64,000 bases of DNA from Paenibacillus riograndensis SBR5 (lineage in GTDB: Bacteria; Bacillota; Bacilli; Paenibacillales; Paenibacillaceae), in NCBI RefSeq assembly GCF_000981585.1, contig NZ_LN831776.1:7805903-7869902 (forward strand), given 5' to 3'. Of the stretch, positions 38,210 through 47,175 are shown one piece after another. Within the stretch, counting starts at the first letter, position 1; each line of letters opens with the position of its first letter. Made by a program: the position numbers and the translations under genes. Below the pieces are notes generated by a model that did no database searches, was not told where the DNA came from, and was given only the letters and a program-made list of their open reading frames with translations.

Positions 38210-39119
38210 AGGATAGAAGTATATTTCGCATATATTGCTGCAGCTCTGCCCGTAATTCACGAGGCTCCAGCAGCTCGCACTCCTTGCCGAAGCTTAGAAT
38301 GAATTTCAGCAGGCCCTCCTCATAAGGAAAAGTATCCGAAACGAGATAGAAGCCGTCTGCACCTCGGCTAATCTTCTCTTTCTGAAAATACTCGGTAAGC
38401 TGCACGCCAATCCGCGAAGTGAATCTCAACACAACCTGTATGTCCCGCTGCGAATAACTGTGCTCAATGACCTCGGCGATTCGGTCTTGCGACAGCTCTC
38501 TTTTGGCAAAAGGCGGCCCCTGCTCCAATTGCTTGATCCGCACGAGCTTGAATCTACGGTAGTCCTTTCTGACCCGGCAAAAACCTATCACATACCAATG
38601 GCCGTGGCGAAAGTCAATCGAGCTTGGCTCTACCGTTCGCTCCAGGTATTCCATATCCCTGTTGATATAGTCGAACACCAGCAGCCTGTTTTCCGTGATG
38701 GCCTTGTTTATGATCCCAATGTACTCTTTAATTTCCTGCTCCATGCTGAAATGGGACATATCCAGAGTCAGTTTGTCCTTATTCGACTCCCGCTTATAGG
38801 TATGTTCAACCTTTAACATGATGTCATTAAAAGCTTCGTTCCTGCCAAAATAGCAGTGTAAATTCTTCATTACAGCTACAAATGTATGAGCCTCATCCCG
38901 GTTTAAAAAGAGGCTGCTTATATTATAGCTGTCCATAATATAGTATCCTCCGCCCTTACCGCTGGACGATGCAATCGGTATGCCGGCTTCGCTTATTTTT
39001 CCGATATCCCGGTAGATCGTCCGCAAGGATACCTCGAAATGCTCGGCAAGCTCCTTGCCCGTTACCGCACCTTTACCGGAGATGATCAGCAGCATGGAGA
39101 GCAATCGATCGACTCGCAT
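38199..39119 (-). CDS. YafY/WYL-domain transcriptional regulator (copy A)
   Basis: 306 residues: N-terminal HTH_11 ('VTGKELAEHFEVSLRTIYRDI') and a WYL domain (~140-215; 'EPSSIDFRHGHWYVIGFCR') plus WCX tail. GAGGAGG lies 27 nt before the ATG, but the intervening GACGTT-ATCC-AACGTC can fold and shorten the distance. It is very similar to copy B (two substitutions: Gly/Glu, Ile/Val). WYL proteins often sense ligands and repress adjacent genes; the S51 gene follows. Confidence 0.9.
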   Translation of the reverse strand: MRVDRLLSMLLIISGKGAVTGKELAEHFEVSLRTIYRDIGKISEAGIPIASSSGKGGGYYIMDSYNISSLFLNRDEAHTFVAVMKNLHCYFGRNEAFNDIMLKVEHTYKRESNKDKLTLDMSHFSMEQEIKEYIGIINKAITENRLLVFDYINRDMEYLERTVEPSSIDFRHGHWYVIGFCRVRKDYRRFKLVRIKQLEQGPPFAKRELSQDRIAEVIEHSYSQRDIQVVLRFTSRIGVQLTEYFQKEKISRGADGFYLVSDTFPYEEGLLKFILSFGKECELLEPRELRAELQQYMRNILLSYND

Positions 39120-39328
39120 GATTGTGTGTGACGTTGGATAACGTCTCCTCCTCTGGGTGGAATTTATTTTTTGATACTACAAACACTTTATCAATTACCT
39201 TTTCAGACATATTCGTCTGAGTGATCACTTTCTCCTTCATAAGCCCCTCCCGGCGAATATATAAATCCCTCTTGCAGGTGAAACCCACAAGGGATTAGTA
39301 CTCTCTTTATATCTTTGAAAGTTTCGCG

Positions 39329-39402
39329 CTACTTATGATACGGCTCATCGCGCTAATCTGTAACGGCAAGTTTAAGAACCATCCTTTACAGGATGGCTCT
39401 TT
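39329..39402 (+). repeat. rlmH-3'-end repeat, class I flank (copy A)
   Basis: Core CTACTTATGATACGGCTC (39329-39346), then ATCGCGCTAATCTGTAACGG, arm GGCAAGTTT (39365-39373) and hairpin ACCATCC / GGATGG as terminator. Equivalent to 50583-50655. Confidence 0.75.
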
Positions 39403-39421
39403 CAGCAAATCAATGTATTTC

Positions 39422-39841
39422 TTAGGCATTCTCCGGCGTAATAGGGTTAACTGCAAAGAGGGAATGAATGTTGCCTTCTGGATCTGCAAAGAAACCCGTG
39501 GTGTGCCCCCAGGACATCACCTTTGGTGCTGTTATCCCTGTAGCCCCTTTTGAAACAAAGTCATCATACATAATATAGACTTCCTCAGGAGAATCACATT
39601 CGAAGTTAAGCTCAAAAGCTTGCCCTCTACGCTCTTCTACAAAAGAATGATGGCCGTTTGTGTTATCTGCCATTAATGGCGCCTCAAAAATTGCCAGACG
39701 AACGCCATTATTCTCAAATTCAGTGTAATGATCTTCTTCTACAAGAACCTTAAATCCCAGAACATCACGGTAAAAACTAGTCAATCTAGGTACATCAAGC
39801 GCCAAGATAGTGATTCCTTCTAATTTTACTCCCATGCCCAT
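39422..39841 (-). CDS. VOC-family (glyoxalase-like) protein (copy A)
   Basis: 139 residues with two beta-alpha-beta-beta-beta units ('LALDVPRLTSFYRDVLGFKV', 'GATGITAPKVMSWGHTTGFFADPEGNIHSLF'). Start at 39841, 6 nt after GGAGGGG. It differs from copy B at 10 of 139 residues, far more than the neighbouring duplicated genes. Substrate unknown; bleomycin-resistance-like proteins share this fold. Confidence 0.85.
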   Translation of the reverse strand: MGMGVKLEGITILALDVPRLTSFYRDVLGFKVLVEEDHYTEFENNGVRLAIFEAPLMADNTNGHHSFVEERRGQAFELNFECDSPEEVYIMYDDFVSKGATGITAPKVMSWGHTTGFFADPEGNIHSLFAVNPITPENA

Positions 39842-40044
39842 ACCTCCCCCCTCCAACATCAAATTCTGTACTCATCGGATATCATTTCTATGAAATATTA
39901 TATATCATCCCCATCCGCTCTTACATATAAAGCTACAACCCTTGTGTGTATGGTACACGAACTTATACACCGGATTCTGATCGGGTCTTAAGATCATTCA
40001 CTCATGAATTTAACCTCCTAAGGATAATAAACATCATGTTAACG
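39842..40044. other. Junction region in copy A
   Basis: Up to about 39930 this matches copy B; it then jumps to AAAGCTACAACCCTTGTG (B: 51530). At 40033-40050 CATGTTAACGTCATG is a relic of the palindrome ATGACGTTAACGTCAT found in B at 52108, so copy A once had the merR-like promoter. Confidence 0.5.
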
Positions 40045-40248
40045 TCATGTTTTGCGCTCGTCATAATACGCCTTGGGCCAGTTCTTAATCTGCAGATCGG
40101 GAAAATTCACATAATCGCCTTTAACAAAGGGACTCAACGCTCTCCAGATCCTTTCTACCCACTGTATATTCCGCTCCTGCTCCCTGTTGTTTTTCCACCG
40201 GGCTGACAGTTCGCAGATTGTCCCAGCCTTCCGATGGGGATAGACCGT
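40045..40248 (-). pseudogene. BBE-type FAD-linked oxidase, C-terminal remnant (copy A)
   Basis: The frame reads 'VYPHRKAGTICELSARWKNN', '[20 protein letters not shown]' and breaks within 'YYDE'; the final ~30 residues found in the other two remnants are lost. No start. Confidence 0.75.
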
Positions 40249-40416
40249 TTAATCACGCTTTTGCGCCAAGCGGTCGAAATTTCCGCAAGAAAAAAAGGGC
40301 GCCAGCGAAGTTAACCCGGAAGGCGAGAGTACGGAGACGAAATGGTTATTTTTATTCCTGCTTAAATCAACTATAATGGGGGATAGCTTTATCATTCGTT
40401 GGAAGAAGGTTGAGAA

Positions 40417-41082
40417 GTGCCGCTACGCAATTGGAAATATACACCGCTGCTGTTGATGCTGATTTTCCCTGTGCTCGGGAAGATGTATGCATGGGTCAAC
40501 AAGCCGAGAGGCAAAGTCTATCATTTGATGACCTCATGGGATAACGCCATCCCTTTCGTCAAATATTTTGCACTGCCTTATTCCGTTTGGATCTTTTATA
40601 TTTATCTATGTCTTTACTATTTCTTCAAGAACGATTTGCGTGTGTATTACCGTGCTTTGTTGATTTATACCGTATGCGCCTGCATTTGTTACGGAATTTA
40701 CTCTGTAGTTCAAACAACGGTGCCACGCCCCGAGTTGGTGGGCCATGACGTCTTTACCTTGATCGTGCGTTTTGTGTACCACCGGGACCAGCCGTTCAAT
40801 TGTTTCCCCAGTATCCATGTGTTCTCCAGCTACATGGTGTTCCGCCTAACCGCCAGCAGCGGTTTCCGGAACAAATGGAACATGCTCCTGATCGGGGGGA
40901 TGTCCGGGATGATTATATTGTCCACGCTGTTCATCAAGCAGCATGCGATTCTCGACGGCCTTGCCGGTATTATGCTGGTTGAAATTGTATTGGCCGCCGT
41001 TCTGCTGGTGGAGCACTTCTTCACCCGCAGCAGCAGCACTCCCCAAGAGGGTTCTTACAAAGATAGGCCTCAAAGCTCCTGA
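40417..41082 (+). CDS. PAP2-family membrane phosphatase (copy A)
   Basis: 221 residues with five to six helices. PAP2 motifs: 'TTVPRP' (Arg104), 'CFPSIHVFSS' (His134) and 'KQHAILDG' (His176, Asp180). GTG start with AGAAGG 7 nt upstream. It probably dephosphorylates a lipid phosphate at the membrane. Two residues differ from copy B. Confidence 0.87.
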   Translation: MPLRNWKYTPLLLMLIFPVLGKMYAWVNKPRGKVYHLMTSWDNAIPFVKYFALPYSVWIFYIYLCLYYFFKNDLRVYYRALLIYTVCACICYGIYSVVQTTVPRPELVGHDVFTLIVRFVYHRDQPFNCFPSIHVFSSYMVFRLTASSGFRNKWNMLLIGGMSGMIILSTLFIKQHAILDGLAGIMLVEIVLAAVLLVEHFFTRSSSTPQEGSYKDRPQSS

Positions 41083-41103
41083 AGCTCCTTCCGCAGATAA
41101 ACG

Positions 41104-41156
41104 AACCGCGCTGTCAGTAACGGCAAGTTAAAAGGCCAGCTCTTTATTGGATGGCC
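41104..41156 (+). repeat. Core-less class I half repeat (copy A)
   Basis: GAACCGCGCTGTCAGTAACGGCAAGTT starts directly after the shared PAP2 downstream sequence and keeps the arm and the hairpin GGCCAGC...GGATGGCC. The core TATGATACGG is missing; copy B has it (54004) together with ~590 bp more. Confidence 0.65.
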
Positions 41157-41585
41157 ACATGCATCGCTTCCGCGATAGTAAAGAAATCTTCCTGGTTTAT
41201 CTCAAAGTGGCCGGTACGGAACGGGTAGCCCCAATTCCGTTTGCCGCGGGTGAAGGACAGCCGATCAAGCAAGCCTTTGATTCTTGCTTCATGGCAGGGG
41301 ACATATTCGATATTCCGCCGGTAAGGTACGAACGTCGCGGACATCGCATATTCGTACACATGGTCGTCCAAAACCCGGCCAATGGCGGTGAACGCTTGCA
41401 ACGGCTCGCCATCTCCTATCTCCGTTCGAGGAGAGTAGTACACAAGCCAATCCCCAGGTTGCATTCTGCGTAATGGTGCAGATTTACCGTGACACATTTG
41501 GGCGAAGCCGCCACTAACCCCGCGTTGTACATGCGATGCCGAGACGACGCCTATCCAATAGGAAGACGGATGGAGAACCGTGACC
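41144..41585 (-). pseudogene. EVE-domain protein, 5'-truncated (copy A)
   Basis: Identical to the intact EVE gene at 54056-54535 except for Lys/Glu and Val/Ala changes, but its first ~17 codons are replaced by a racemase fragment. An internal ATG at 41497 would give 117 residues lacking the first strands. Confidence 0.8.
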
Positions 41586-41838
41586 CATCAACGGCAGCCT
41601 CGGCATGAAGTCGTGTTGTATCATAAATCGGGATATTGCAGTCTTCTTGCGAAATGAGCATTGTGATTTCCGTACATCCGAGAATAACAGCCTCCGCTCC
41701 CTTATGGATAAGACGATCCATTATCTCTAAATATTTTTTCTTTGAATGTTCATTTATAATGCCAAGACAAAGTTCATAATAAATGATATCGTGAATAACC
41801 ACTCGATCTGCATCATCCGGTACAATAGATGGATCCAA
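41586..41838 (-). pseudogene. Aspartate/glutamate racemase C-terminal fragment
   Basis: 'KGAEAVILGCTEITMLISQED' contains the second catalytic Cys of the Asp/Glu racemase superfamily, followed by 'PIYDTTRLHAEAAV'. The first half and the native stop are missing; the right end joins the EVE frame at 41585/41586. Confidence 0.75.
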
Positions 41839-41907
41839 CTTGCCGCCGTTTATGATACGATTAGAGTTAATTTTAATATATTAAATCTTTCATATTCGGG
41901 TGGGCTT

Positions 41908-42477
41908 ATGAGAAAAAAATTACAAATTTATATATCGGCTACTTACTACGATCTTATTGAGGAAAGACATACCGCTGTTGAAGCCATACTTCAAGCCGGT
42001 CATATCCCTGCTGGAGTCGAGCAATTTTTCAAGGAAAGTCCAATGAACATTAGGAAGAGATGGATCGACGAGTCCGACGTATATATCCTGATTCTCGGTG
42101 GGTTCTATGGTTTAACGCTCCCTGATGATGAATCCAAAAGCTATACGCAATGGGAATATGAGTATGCCGGAGAAACGGGAAAACCTAGATTTGCTTTTGT
42201 TGTCACAGATGAAAGATTAAGAGAACTGCCATACGATTTCACAGCAATTGAACACTATCAGAAGTTTCAAGAGTTTAAGCAATCAGTCATGGAACAAGTC
42301 CCTACCTATTACGTTGAAGATGTACGGCACATTAAAATGGTACTTCGTGATCAATTGCCGGAGTATGCAGCAAGAGACGATTTGTATGGCTGGGTTTCCG
42401 GCAAGGATCTCCCTGACGTTCAAAAGCTGTTGGAAGAGAATGCAAGACTAAAGGCGGAGTTGGAGAAAAAGAAATAA
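41908..42477 (+). CDS. Stand-alone DUF4062 protein with C-terminal coiled coil
   Basis: 189 residues. 'QIYISATYYDLIEERHTAVEAI' and 'DESDVYILILGGFYGL' are the hallmarks of DUF4062, a TIR/SEFIR-like alpha-beta domain usually fused to STAND NTPases. Here it ends in a short coiled coil ('LLEENARLKAELEKKK') with no NTPase. The ATG at 41908 was chosen because the upstream extension overlaps the racemase remnant. Function unknown; defence or signalling is possible. Confidence 0.8.
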   Translation: MRKKLQIYISATYYDLIEERHTAVEAILQAGHIPAGVEQFFKESPMNIRKRWIDESDVYILILGGFYGLTLPDDESKSYTQWEYEYAGETGKPRFAFVVTDERLRELPYDFTAIEHYQKFQEFKQSVMEQVPTYYVEDVRHIKMVLRDQLPEYAARDDLYGWVSGKDLPDVQKLLEENARLKAELEKKK

Positions 42478-42575
42478 GAAAACCGTCTATCGACTTTCAT
42501 AAACCTAAAAGGGTAATCTCCGACCCGCCTCTATGCTGAAAATACAGGCTCCTGCGAGTTTTTTCTCAAGGCTAC

Positions 42576-44819
42576 CTACACAATCTCTTTATTAAAATGT
42601 CCTCTTGTGTCTGTTTCCTGATTAAAGACAGCATTATTCATTGAGCCATTTAATTTGCCTGAGGCCATATGAATGACTTGCACAACCTGCTCTTTAGATT
42701 CAACTGTGAAGTTTAATCTCAGCGCCTCAATTCCTTTGATGTTTGGCAGCTCATCTAAAAGATTAAGCGTCTTCCCATTAAGGAGAGTCGTTGTACAATC
42801 CTCATGGGAAATGATGGGGAACGTTCCGTGCTCATCTTTTAACTGATAGCTCTTCGTTTTGCAAACTCTGCATTGATTCATTTTTCTCATCGGACAATAT
42901 TTGGTGAACATCAAAGGAGTCTTTCCATATACAATCATTTCCAGTGCAGGATAGCCGTCATTTTCTTTATAATAGGCAATCATTAAATCTTCAATTTGGC
43001 TCTTATTCAATTCATACGATAAAGTGACGCGTTTTGCACCTAATCTATATAATTCATAGCAGCTAGTAGCATTAACAACATTTAGAGAATAGTCCGTAAC
43101 AAACGGATTGGTGTCTCTGTAGTGATAAATTCCACCATACCCTCCGATCAGCAGCTGCCCTTCTTTTTCCTTATAATCATTCTGATTTCTTCTAACCACA
43201 TTGTCAAAATAGATCTCCTTAATTCCACAGCTCACGCAAGCATCATACTGTACCTTATTCGTTACAGAGGCCGTAAGGTATGGTGTTACAGGGGCAAAGC
43301 TTATTTTTTCTTTTGCAGACACAGTCTTGGTTCTTTTCTGCTGGCTGTTAAGCTTCAAGTCATATAAGCCCAGTACAATATCTCTTCTTGCAGCATTTAA
43401 CAGTTTAGCTGGAATAAACGCATTGCATTCCTCATAATCGACCTGATGGAGCTCGAATATCGTATCATTTAATCTGGAGAATTGCTTGATGACCTGGTCT
43501 TTGGTTGTTGGATTATTAATGGCCCCGCCTAGCATTTCCTCACTTTCATAGGAATAATTAAAGCCTAAGCCCTCCGCATCTATGACGAGCTTTGAATCTG
43601 GACGTGCATATACTCTAATATCCAGGTTGAACCGCTTAAATTCCTTTTCCAGTGATGCTTCTAATTCTTTGTGGTAGAAAAAATCCTTCGTTTTATATAC
43701 TACATCTCCCATAGACATCTTTTCTTTGATTTTGATATAGCAGACATCATCTGCTGTGTTGATTAAGCCGCCGTCTTTATTGTACAGTTTGGCAACTGTT
43801 AGATTAACATCTTCATTGCCATGACTTATTCGGATGGTATCGTTTTGATTTATAGGACGTGTAAGCTTTATTTCATACCTGTCTTTCTCAATCTTGCTGA
43901 TGGTTCCAATGGGATACCCAAAGTTATTAGGCCTTGAGATGTTTGTAATATTTCTTCGATCTTCGTGAAACAAATATCCTTTAGTAAATGTCCTGTTGAA
44001 GGTTTTTTTCAGATTTTCTTTATCTTCTGCGGTGATATTATGATCTAAGGCCATGCGATATTTGGATACAACATTAGCCACATACGTAGGCACTTTCATT
44101 CTGCCTTCTATTTTCAGAGAATCGATTTCTTGTAAATCATGGGTATAATCGATCGTATTCAAGTCCTTAGTAGATAGAATATAGCTTTTCCCTAAAGATG
44201 TACCTGTTGTCTTATCGATTAGCTCATACTCCTTACGGCATGAACCTACACATCTTCCGCGATTTGCGCACCGAAAGCCGGTTAATCCTGACATTAGACA
44301 GTTTCCCGAATAAGATACACATAAAGCACCGTGCACGAAAATTTCTAAAGGGATGTCAGCTACTCTTTTGATCTCTTTGACTTTTTCAATCTCAACCTCA
44401 CGGGACAGAACAACTCTTTTCGCACCAAGTTTTTTAAATAATAAAGTTCCGTCTAAATCGTCTATCCCCATCTGAGTGGAACAATGTGCTTCCATATCAA
44501 GAAAGTTGTTAACGATATAGTCGAAAGCCGTCAGGTCCTGGACGATAATGCCATCCACACCGATTTCATTTAACTCGCGGATCTGCTTTTTCATCTCTTC
44601 AACTTCGTTTTCGAACACGATGGTATTCATCGTAACATAGATTTTAACGTCCCTCAGGTGCGCATACGTAACAGCCTCTTGTAACGATTCCACATCAAAA
44701 TTAGATGAGTAAGCACGTGCACCAAATTTTTGCATGCCTAAGTATACCGCATCACAACCATTAGATATGGCAGCTTTCAAAGCTTCCATATTACCTGCTG
44801 GCGCTAATAATTCAGTCAT
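42576..44819 (-). CDS. U32-family peptidase (RlhA/YrrO-like, with DUF3656)
   Basis: 747 residues. The U32 N-terminal domain ('LLAPAGNMEALKAAISNGCDAVYLG') carries the Cys cluster 'CVSYSGNC...CANRGRCVGSCR', probably an iron-sulfur site; a DUF3656-like middle part and a second U32-like part follow, with 'YCPMRKMNQCRVC'. Relatives take part in tRNA or 23S rRNA hydroxylation. The gene is visibly AT-richer than araA or rlmH, suggesting transfer. Confidence 0.85.
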   Translation of the reverse strand: MTELLAPAGNMEALKAAISNGCDAVYLGMQKFGARAYSSNFDVESLQEAVTYAHLRDVKIYVTMNTIVFENEVEEMKKQIRELNEIGVDGIIVQDLTAFDYIVNNFLDMEAHCSTQMGIDDLDGTLLFKKLGAKRVVLSREVEIEKVKEIKRVADIPLEIFVHGALCVSYSGNCLMSGLTGFRCANRGRCVGSCRKEYELIDKTTGTSLGKSYILSTKDLNTIDYTHDLQEIDSLKIEGRMKVPTYVANVVSKYRMALDHNITAEDKENLKKTFNRTFTKGYLFHEDRRNITNISRPNNFGYPIGTISKIEKDRYEIKLTRPINQNDTIRISHGNEDVNLTVAKLYNKDGGLINTADDVCYIKIKEKMSMGDVVYKTKDFFYHKELEASLEKEFKRFNLDIRVYARPDSKLVIDAEGLGFNYSYESEEMLGGAINNPTTKDQVIKQFSRLNDTIFELHQVDYEECNAFIPAKLLNAARRDIVLGLYDLKLNSQQKRTKTVSAKEKISFAPVTPYLTASVTNKVQYDACVSCGIKEIYFDNVVRRNQNDYKEKEGQLLIGGYGGIYHYRDTNPFVTDYSLNVVNATSCYELYRLGAKRVTLSYELNKSQIEDLMIAYYKENDGYPALEMIVYGKTPLMFTKYCPMRKMNQCRVCKTKSYQLKDEHGTFPIISHEDCTTTLLNGKTLNLLDELPNIKGIEALRLNFTVESKEQVVQVIHMASGKLNGSMNNAVFNQETDTRGHFNKEIV

Positions 44820-44948
44820 AAATTATCCTTACCTCCTGCTTCAATAACCGCTCAAACTTAGCACCATTGATCATAAAATAAGAACTACACTTAAGCTACG
44901 GCAAAAAGCACAAGCCAATGGCTTGTGCATGATTCGTGCGGGGCTTAT

Positions 44949-45581
44949 TTATTGAGCTGCTTGGTTAAGGGCGCTTAAGAATATCTCAATGGGTTGTGCG
45001 CCGGAAATTGCATATTTTCTATCAATAACAAAGAAAGGGGCTCCTGTTATCCCTAATTGTTTTGCTGTAGCTTCATCTGAATGCACTTCGTTAGCATATT
45101 TGGATGGATCATGGAGAACTTCCATTGTCTCGTCCCTATTCATTCCAACGGATTCTGCAATATCTGCTAATGTATCATGATCGCTAATCAGCTTGGCTTC
45201 CGTGTAATAAGAATAGAACAGCTTCTCGGATAATTCCTTATCTTTACCAACCGATTTGGCATATTGGGTTAGACGATGAGCATCAAACGTATTGGTGGGC
45301 TTCATTTGGTCGAAATTATACACCAGACCCATCATCGCCGCTTGTTGTCCAAGCTTAGCATTTGCCTCTTTCGCTTGCTCGATACTCATACCATGTTTTT
45401 CAGAAAGGATTTGATGCATATTTTTGCCCGAGTACATGGATCCTTGCGGATTAAGTTCAAAGCTTCTATATTCAATCACCACTTCATTCTGATGAGCGAA
45501 TTGCTCCAGTGCAGATTCTAATCGCCGTTTACCAATATAACAAAATGGACAAACATAATCTGACCATATCTCGATTTTCAT
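44949..45581 (-). CDS. DsbA/FrnE-family thioredoxin-like oxidoreductase
   Basis: 210 residues. C11-x-x-C14 in 'SDYVCPFCYIGKRRLE' with cis-Pro 'GAPFFVIDRKYAISGAQ', as in FrnE/polyketide-type DSBA proteins. Cytosolic (no signal peptide). GAAGGAGG lies 7 nt before the ATG at 45581. It is the first of three redox genes oriented alike. Confidence 0.9.
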   Translation of the reverse strand: MKIEIWSDYVCPFCYIGKRRLESALEQFAHQNEVVIEYRSFELNPQGSMYSGKNMHQILSEKHGMSIEQAKEANAKLGQQAAMMGLVYNFDQMKPTNTFDAHRLTQYAKSVGKDKELSEKLFYSYYTEAKLISDHDTLADIAESVGMNRDETMEVLHDPSKYANEVHSDEATAKQLGITGAPFFVIDRKYAISGAQPIEIFLSALNQAAQ

Positions 45582-45634
45582 TTTGAATCCTCCTTCACTA
45601 ACCACTATTTGGTGAATACTACATTTTTTCGAGC

Positions 45635-46279
45635 TTATTTGTTATAAACAATAGGCATTTTTCTAATCAATTGGTTGTCACGGGTGGCAGCGTACATGAT
45701 TTTAGCAACATTTTCCCTGGAAACCGATAATTTAGCCGATTTATCTCCGAGTGAATAATCATATGATTGCCCTTTGTGTTTAACATTGGGGTTAATAATT
45801 CGGACAACTGTCCAATCAAGGTTCGATTGTTTAATAATCCCTTCCATTTTCTTCATCTCTGCATAACCATTTGGAAGGAAAACTTTGGCCATCACACCTG
45901 GAAGTATTGTCGAAATGTTTTTCTTATCGTCATCTGATTGCAAAGCTGGCGTCGCAAGTGTAATTAACCTTTTTTTGTTAAGTTTCTTCATAGCCCTAAT
46001 CATCAGTTCGTGTCCGTCAGCAATCGGCGTGCCTTTAAGCTTTCGTGACATATCGGATGCTGGTCCCAATGTGCTGATTACGACATCTGATTTAGCAACA
46101 GCCTCTTCGATGGTAGAAGCATTCGAAAGTTCCCCTTGTATAAGGCTCAAATTTGGATGTTTGAGGCTGATTTTTTGGGCGTTTCTAACATATGCCGTAA
46201 CGAAATCTCCGTGATCTAGAGCTAATCGTGTTAGAAGCTGTCCGATTGCACCACTTGCACCAAAAATGGTGATATTCAT
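45635..46279 (-). CDS. NAD(P)-binding (NmrA/BVR-B-like) oxidoreductase
   Basis: 214 residues, Rossmann 'ITIFGASGAIGQLLTRLALDHG', 'VVISTLGPASDM', 'LDWTVVRIINPNVKHKG', as in atypical SDR/NmrA-like proteins. It lies between the DsbA-like and SDR genes in one orientation. Confidence 0.87.
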   Translation of the reverse strand: MNITIFGASGAIGQLLTRLALDHGDFVTAYVRNAQKISLKHPNLSLIQGELSNASTIEEAVAKSDVVISTLGPASDMSRKLKGTPIADGHELMIRAMKKLNKKRLITLATPALQSDDDKKNISTILPGVMAKVFLPNGYAEMKKMEGIIKQSNLDWTVVRIINPNVKHKGQSYDYSLGDKSAKLSVSRENVAKIMYAATRDNQLIRKMPIVYNK

Positions 46280-46319
46280 ATTCTTGAATTGAACCCTCCT
46301 TCATCATAAATTATTCAAA

Positions 46320-46979
46320 TCACACTCGATCTTCAGTTATAAATTCTTCTACTCTGTCTCTTTTGGTGTACATGTCATACCAAATATCAGCGATTTTGTC
46401 TTGAACTCCTGAGTTCGGCTGCATCCAAATTCCGATCGAAAGGTGACCCGCATAAACACCTTTGTCAGCTAATTCGCTGTTCAAATTAAAGATATAATTA
46501 CGAAGTCCTGAAATTGCAATTCCGACATTACCCATCATCGGTACCGGGTGGATTGCAGCGCCTCCAGTAGTAAATAATAAGGCCCCGCTTTGCTTATCCA
46601 GCATTTCCGGCAGCACTTGCCGAACACTGGATAACGCACCTAAAACATTAAATTGAAATTGGTATAACGCATTTTCTTCTGTTACATCTAATGTTGGCGT
46701 TACTGTGTTGATGCTCGGCGTTGGACTGTATTCAAGAACATCAATAAATCCGTATTTCTCTTTAATAGCGGCAAAGGCCACCTCAATTTGTTCTTTATTT
46801 AATATGTCCGCTTGAAATGGAGCAGCTTCGATTCCCAATTGTTCTAATTCAATAACCAGTTGGTTCAACTTTTCTTCATTTCGGGAAATAAGAGCTACGC
46901 GAAAACCATTTTGTCCGAATTTCTTCGCAATGGACATTCCTAAACCTGCTCCTGCTCCAACAATAGCTATAGTTTTCAT
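46320..46979 (-). CDS. Atypical SDR-family protein
   Basis: 219 residues starting 'MKTIAIVGAGAGLGMSIAKKF'. The catalytic region reads 'MMGNVGIAISGLRNYIFNL', so YxxxK is absent. ATG at 46979 has AGGGAG close upstream. It is divergent from the TetR gene at 47176, its likely regulator; the AT-rich 196-bp intergenic stretch is the probable operator region. Confidence 0.85.
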   Translation of the reverse strand: MKTIAIVGAGAGLGMSIAKKFGQNGFRVALISRNEEKLNQLVIELEQLGIEAAPFQADILNKEQIEVAFAAIKEKYGFIDVLEYSPTPSINTVTPTLDVTEENALYQFQFNVLGALSSVRQVLPEMLDKQSGALLFTTGGAAIHPVPMMGNVGIAISGLRNYIFNLNSELADKGVYAGHLSIGIWMQPNSGVQDKIADIWYDMYTKRDRVEEFITEDRV

Positions 46980-47175
46980 TTGATATCTCCCTATCAATTA
47001 GAATTAATGATCAATAAGATAAATAATGGTCAATGTGTTGTATATTTATCTTTTGTTTATTATGATTAATAAAAGGTCAGCATTCAATATTTAATATTTC
47101 TGATTTTGAGAGATAAAATGCAATTTCAGCTCAAATGTCGTATATCTAACAAAAAAATTAAGGGAATGAGTCACA

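Larger units (their letters stand above)
37209..41585. repeat. Segmental duplication, copy A
   Basis: The order peptidase S51 - WYL regulator - repeat - VOC - oxidase remnant - PAP2 - EVE equals copy B at 48290-54497. The first block (37209-39276) matches B at a constant offset of 11,081 bp until small indels near 39170. Copy A lacks stretches present in B (165 bp at 50366, ~2.2 kb containing a merR remnant, ~0.6 kb of fragments). Confidence 0.95.

Noticed and set aside
42576..44819. U32 gene as a collagenase or protease virulence factor
   Set aside because: The Cys cluster and DUF3656-like part place it with RNA-modification-type U32 proteins; no export signal is present.
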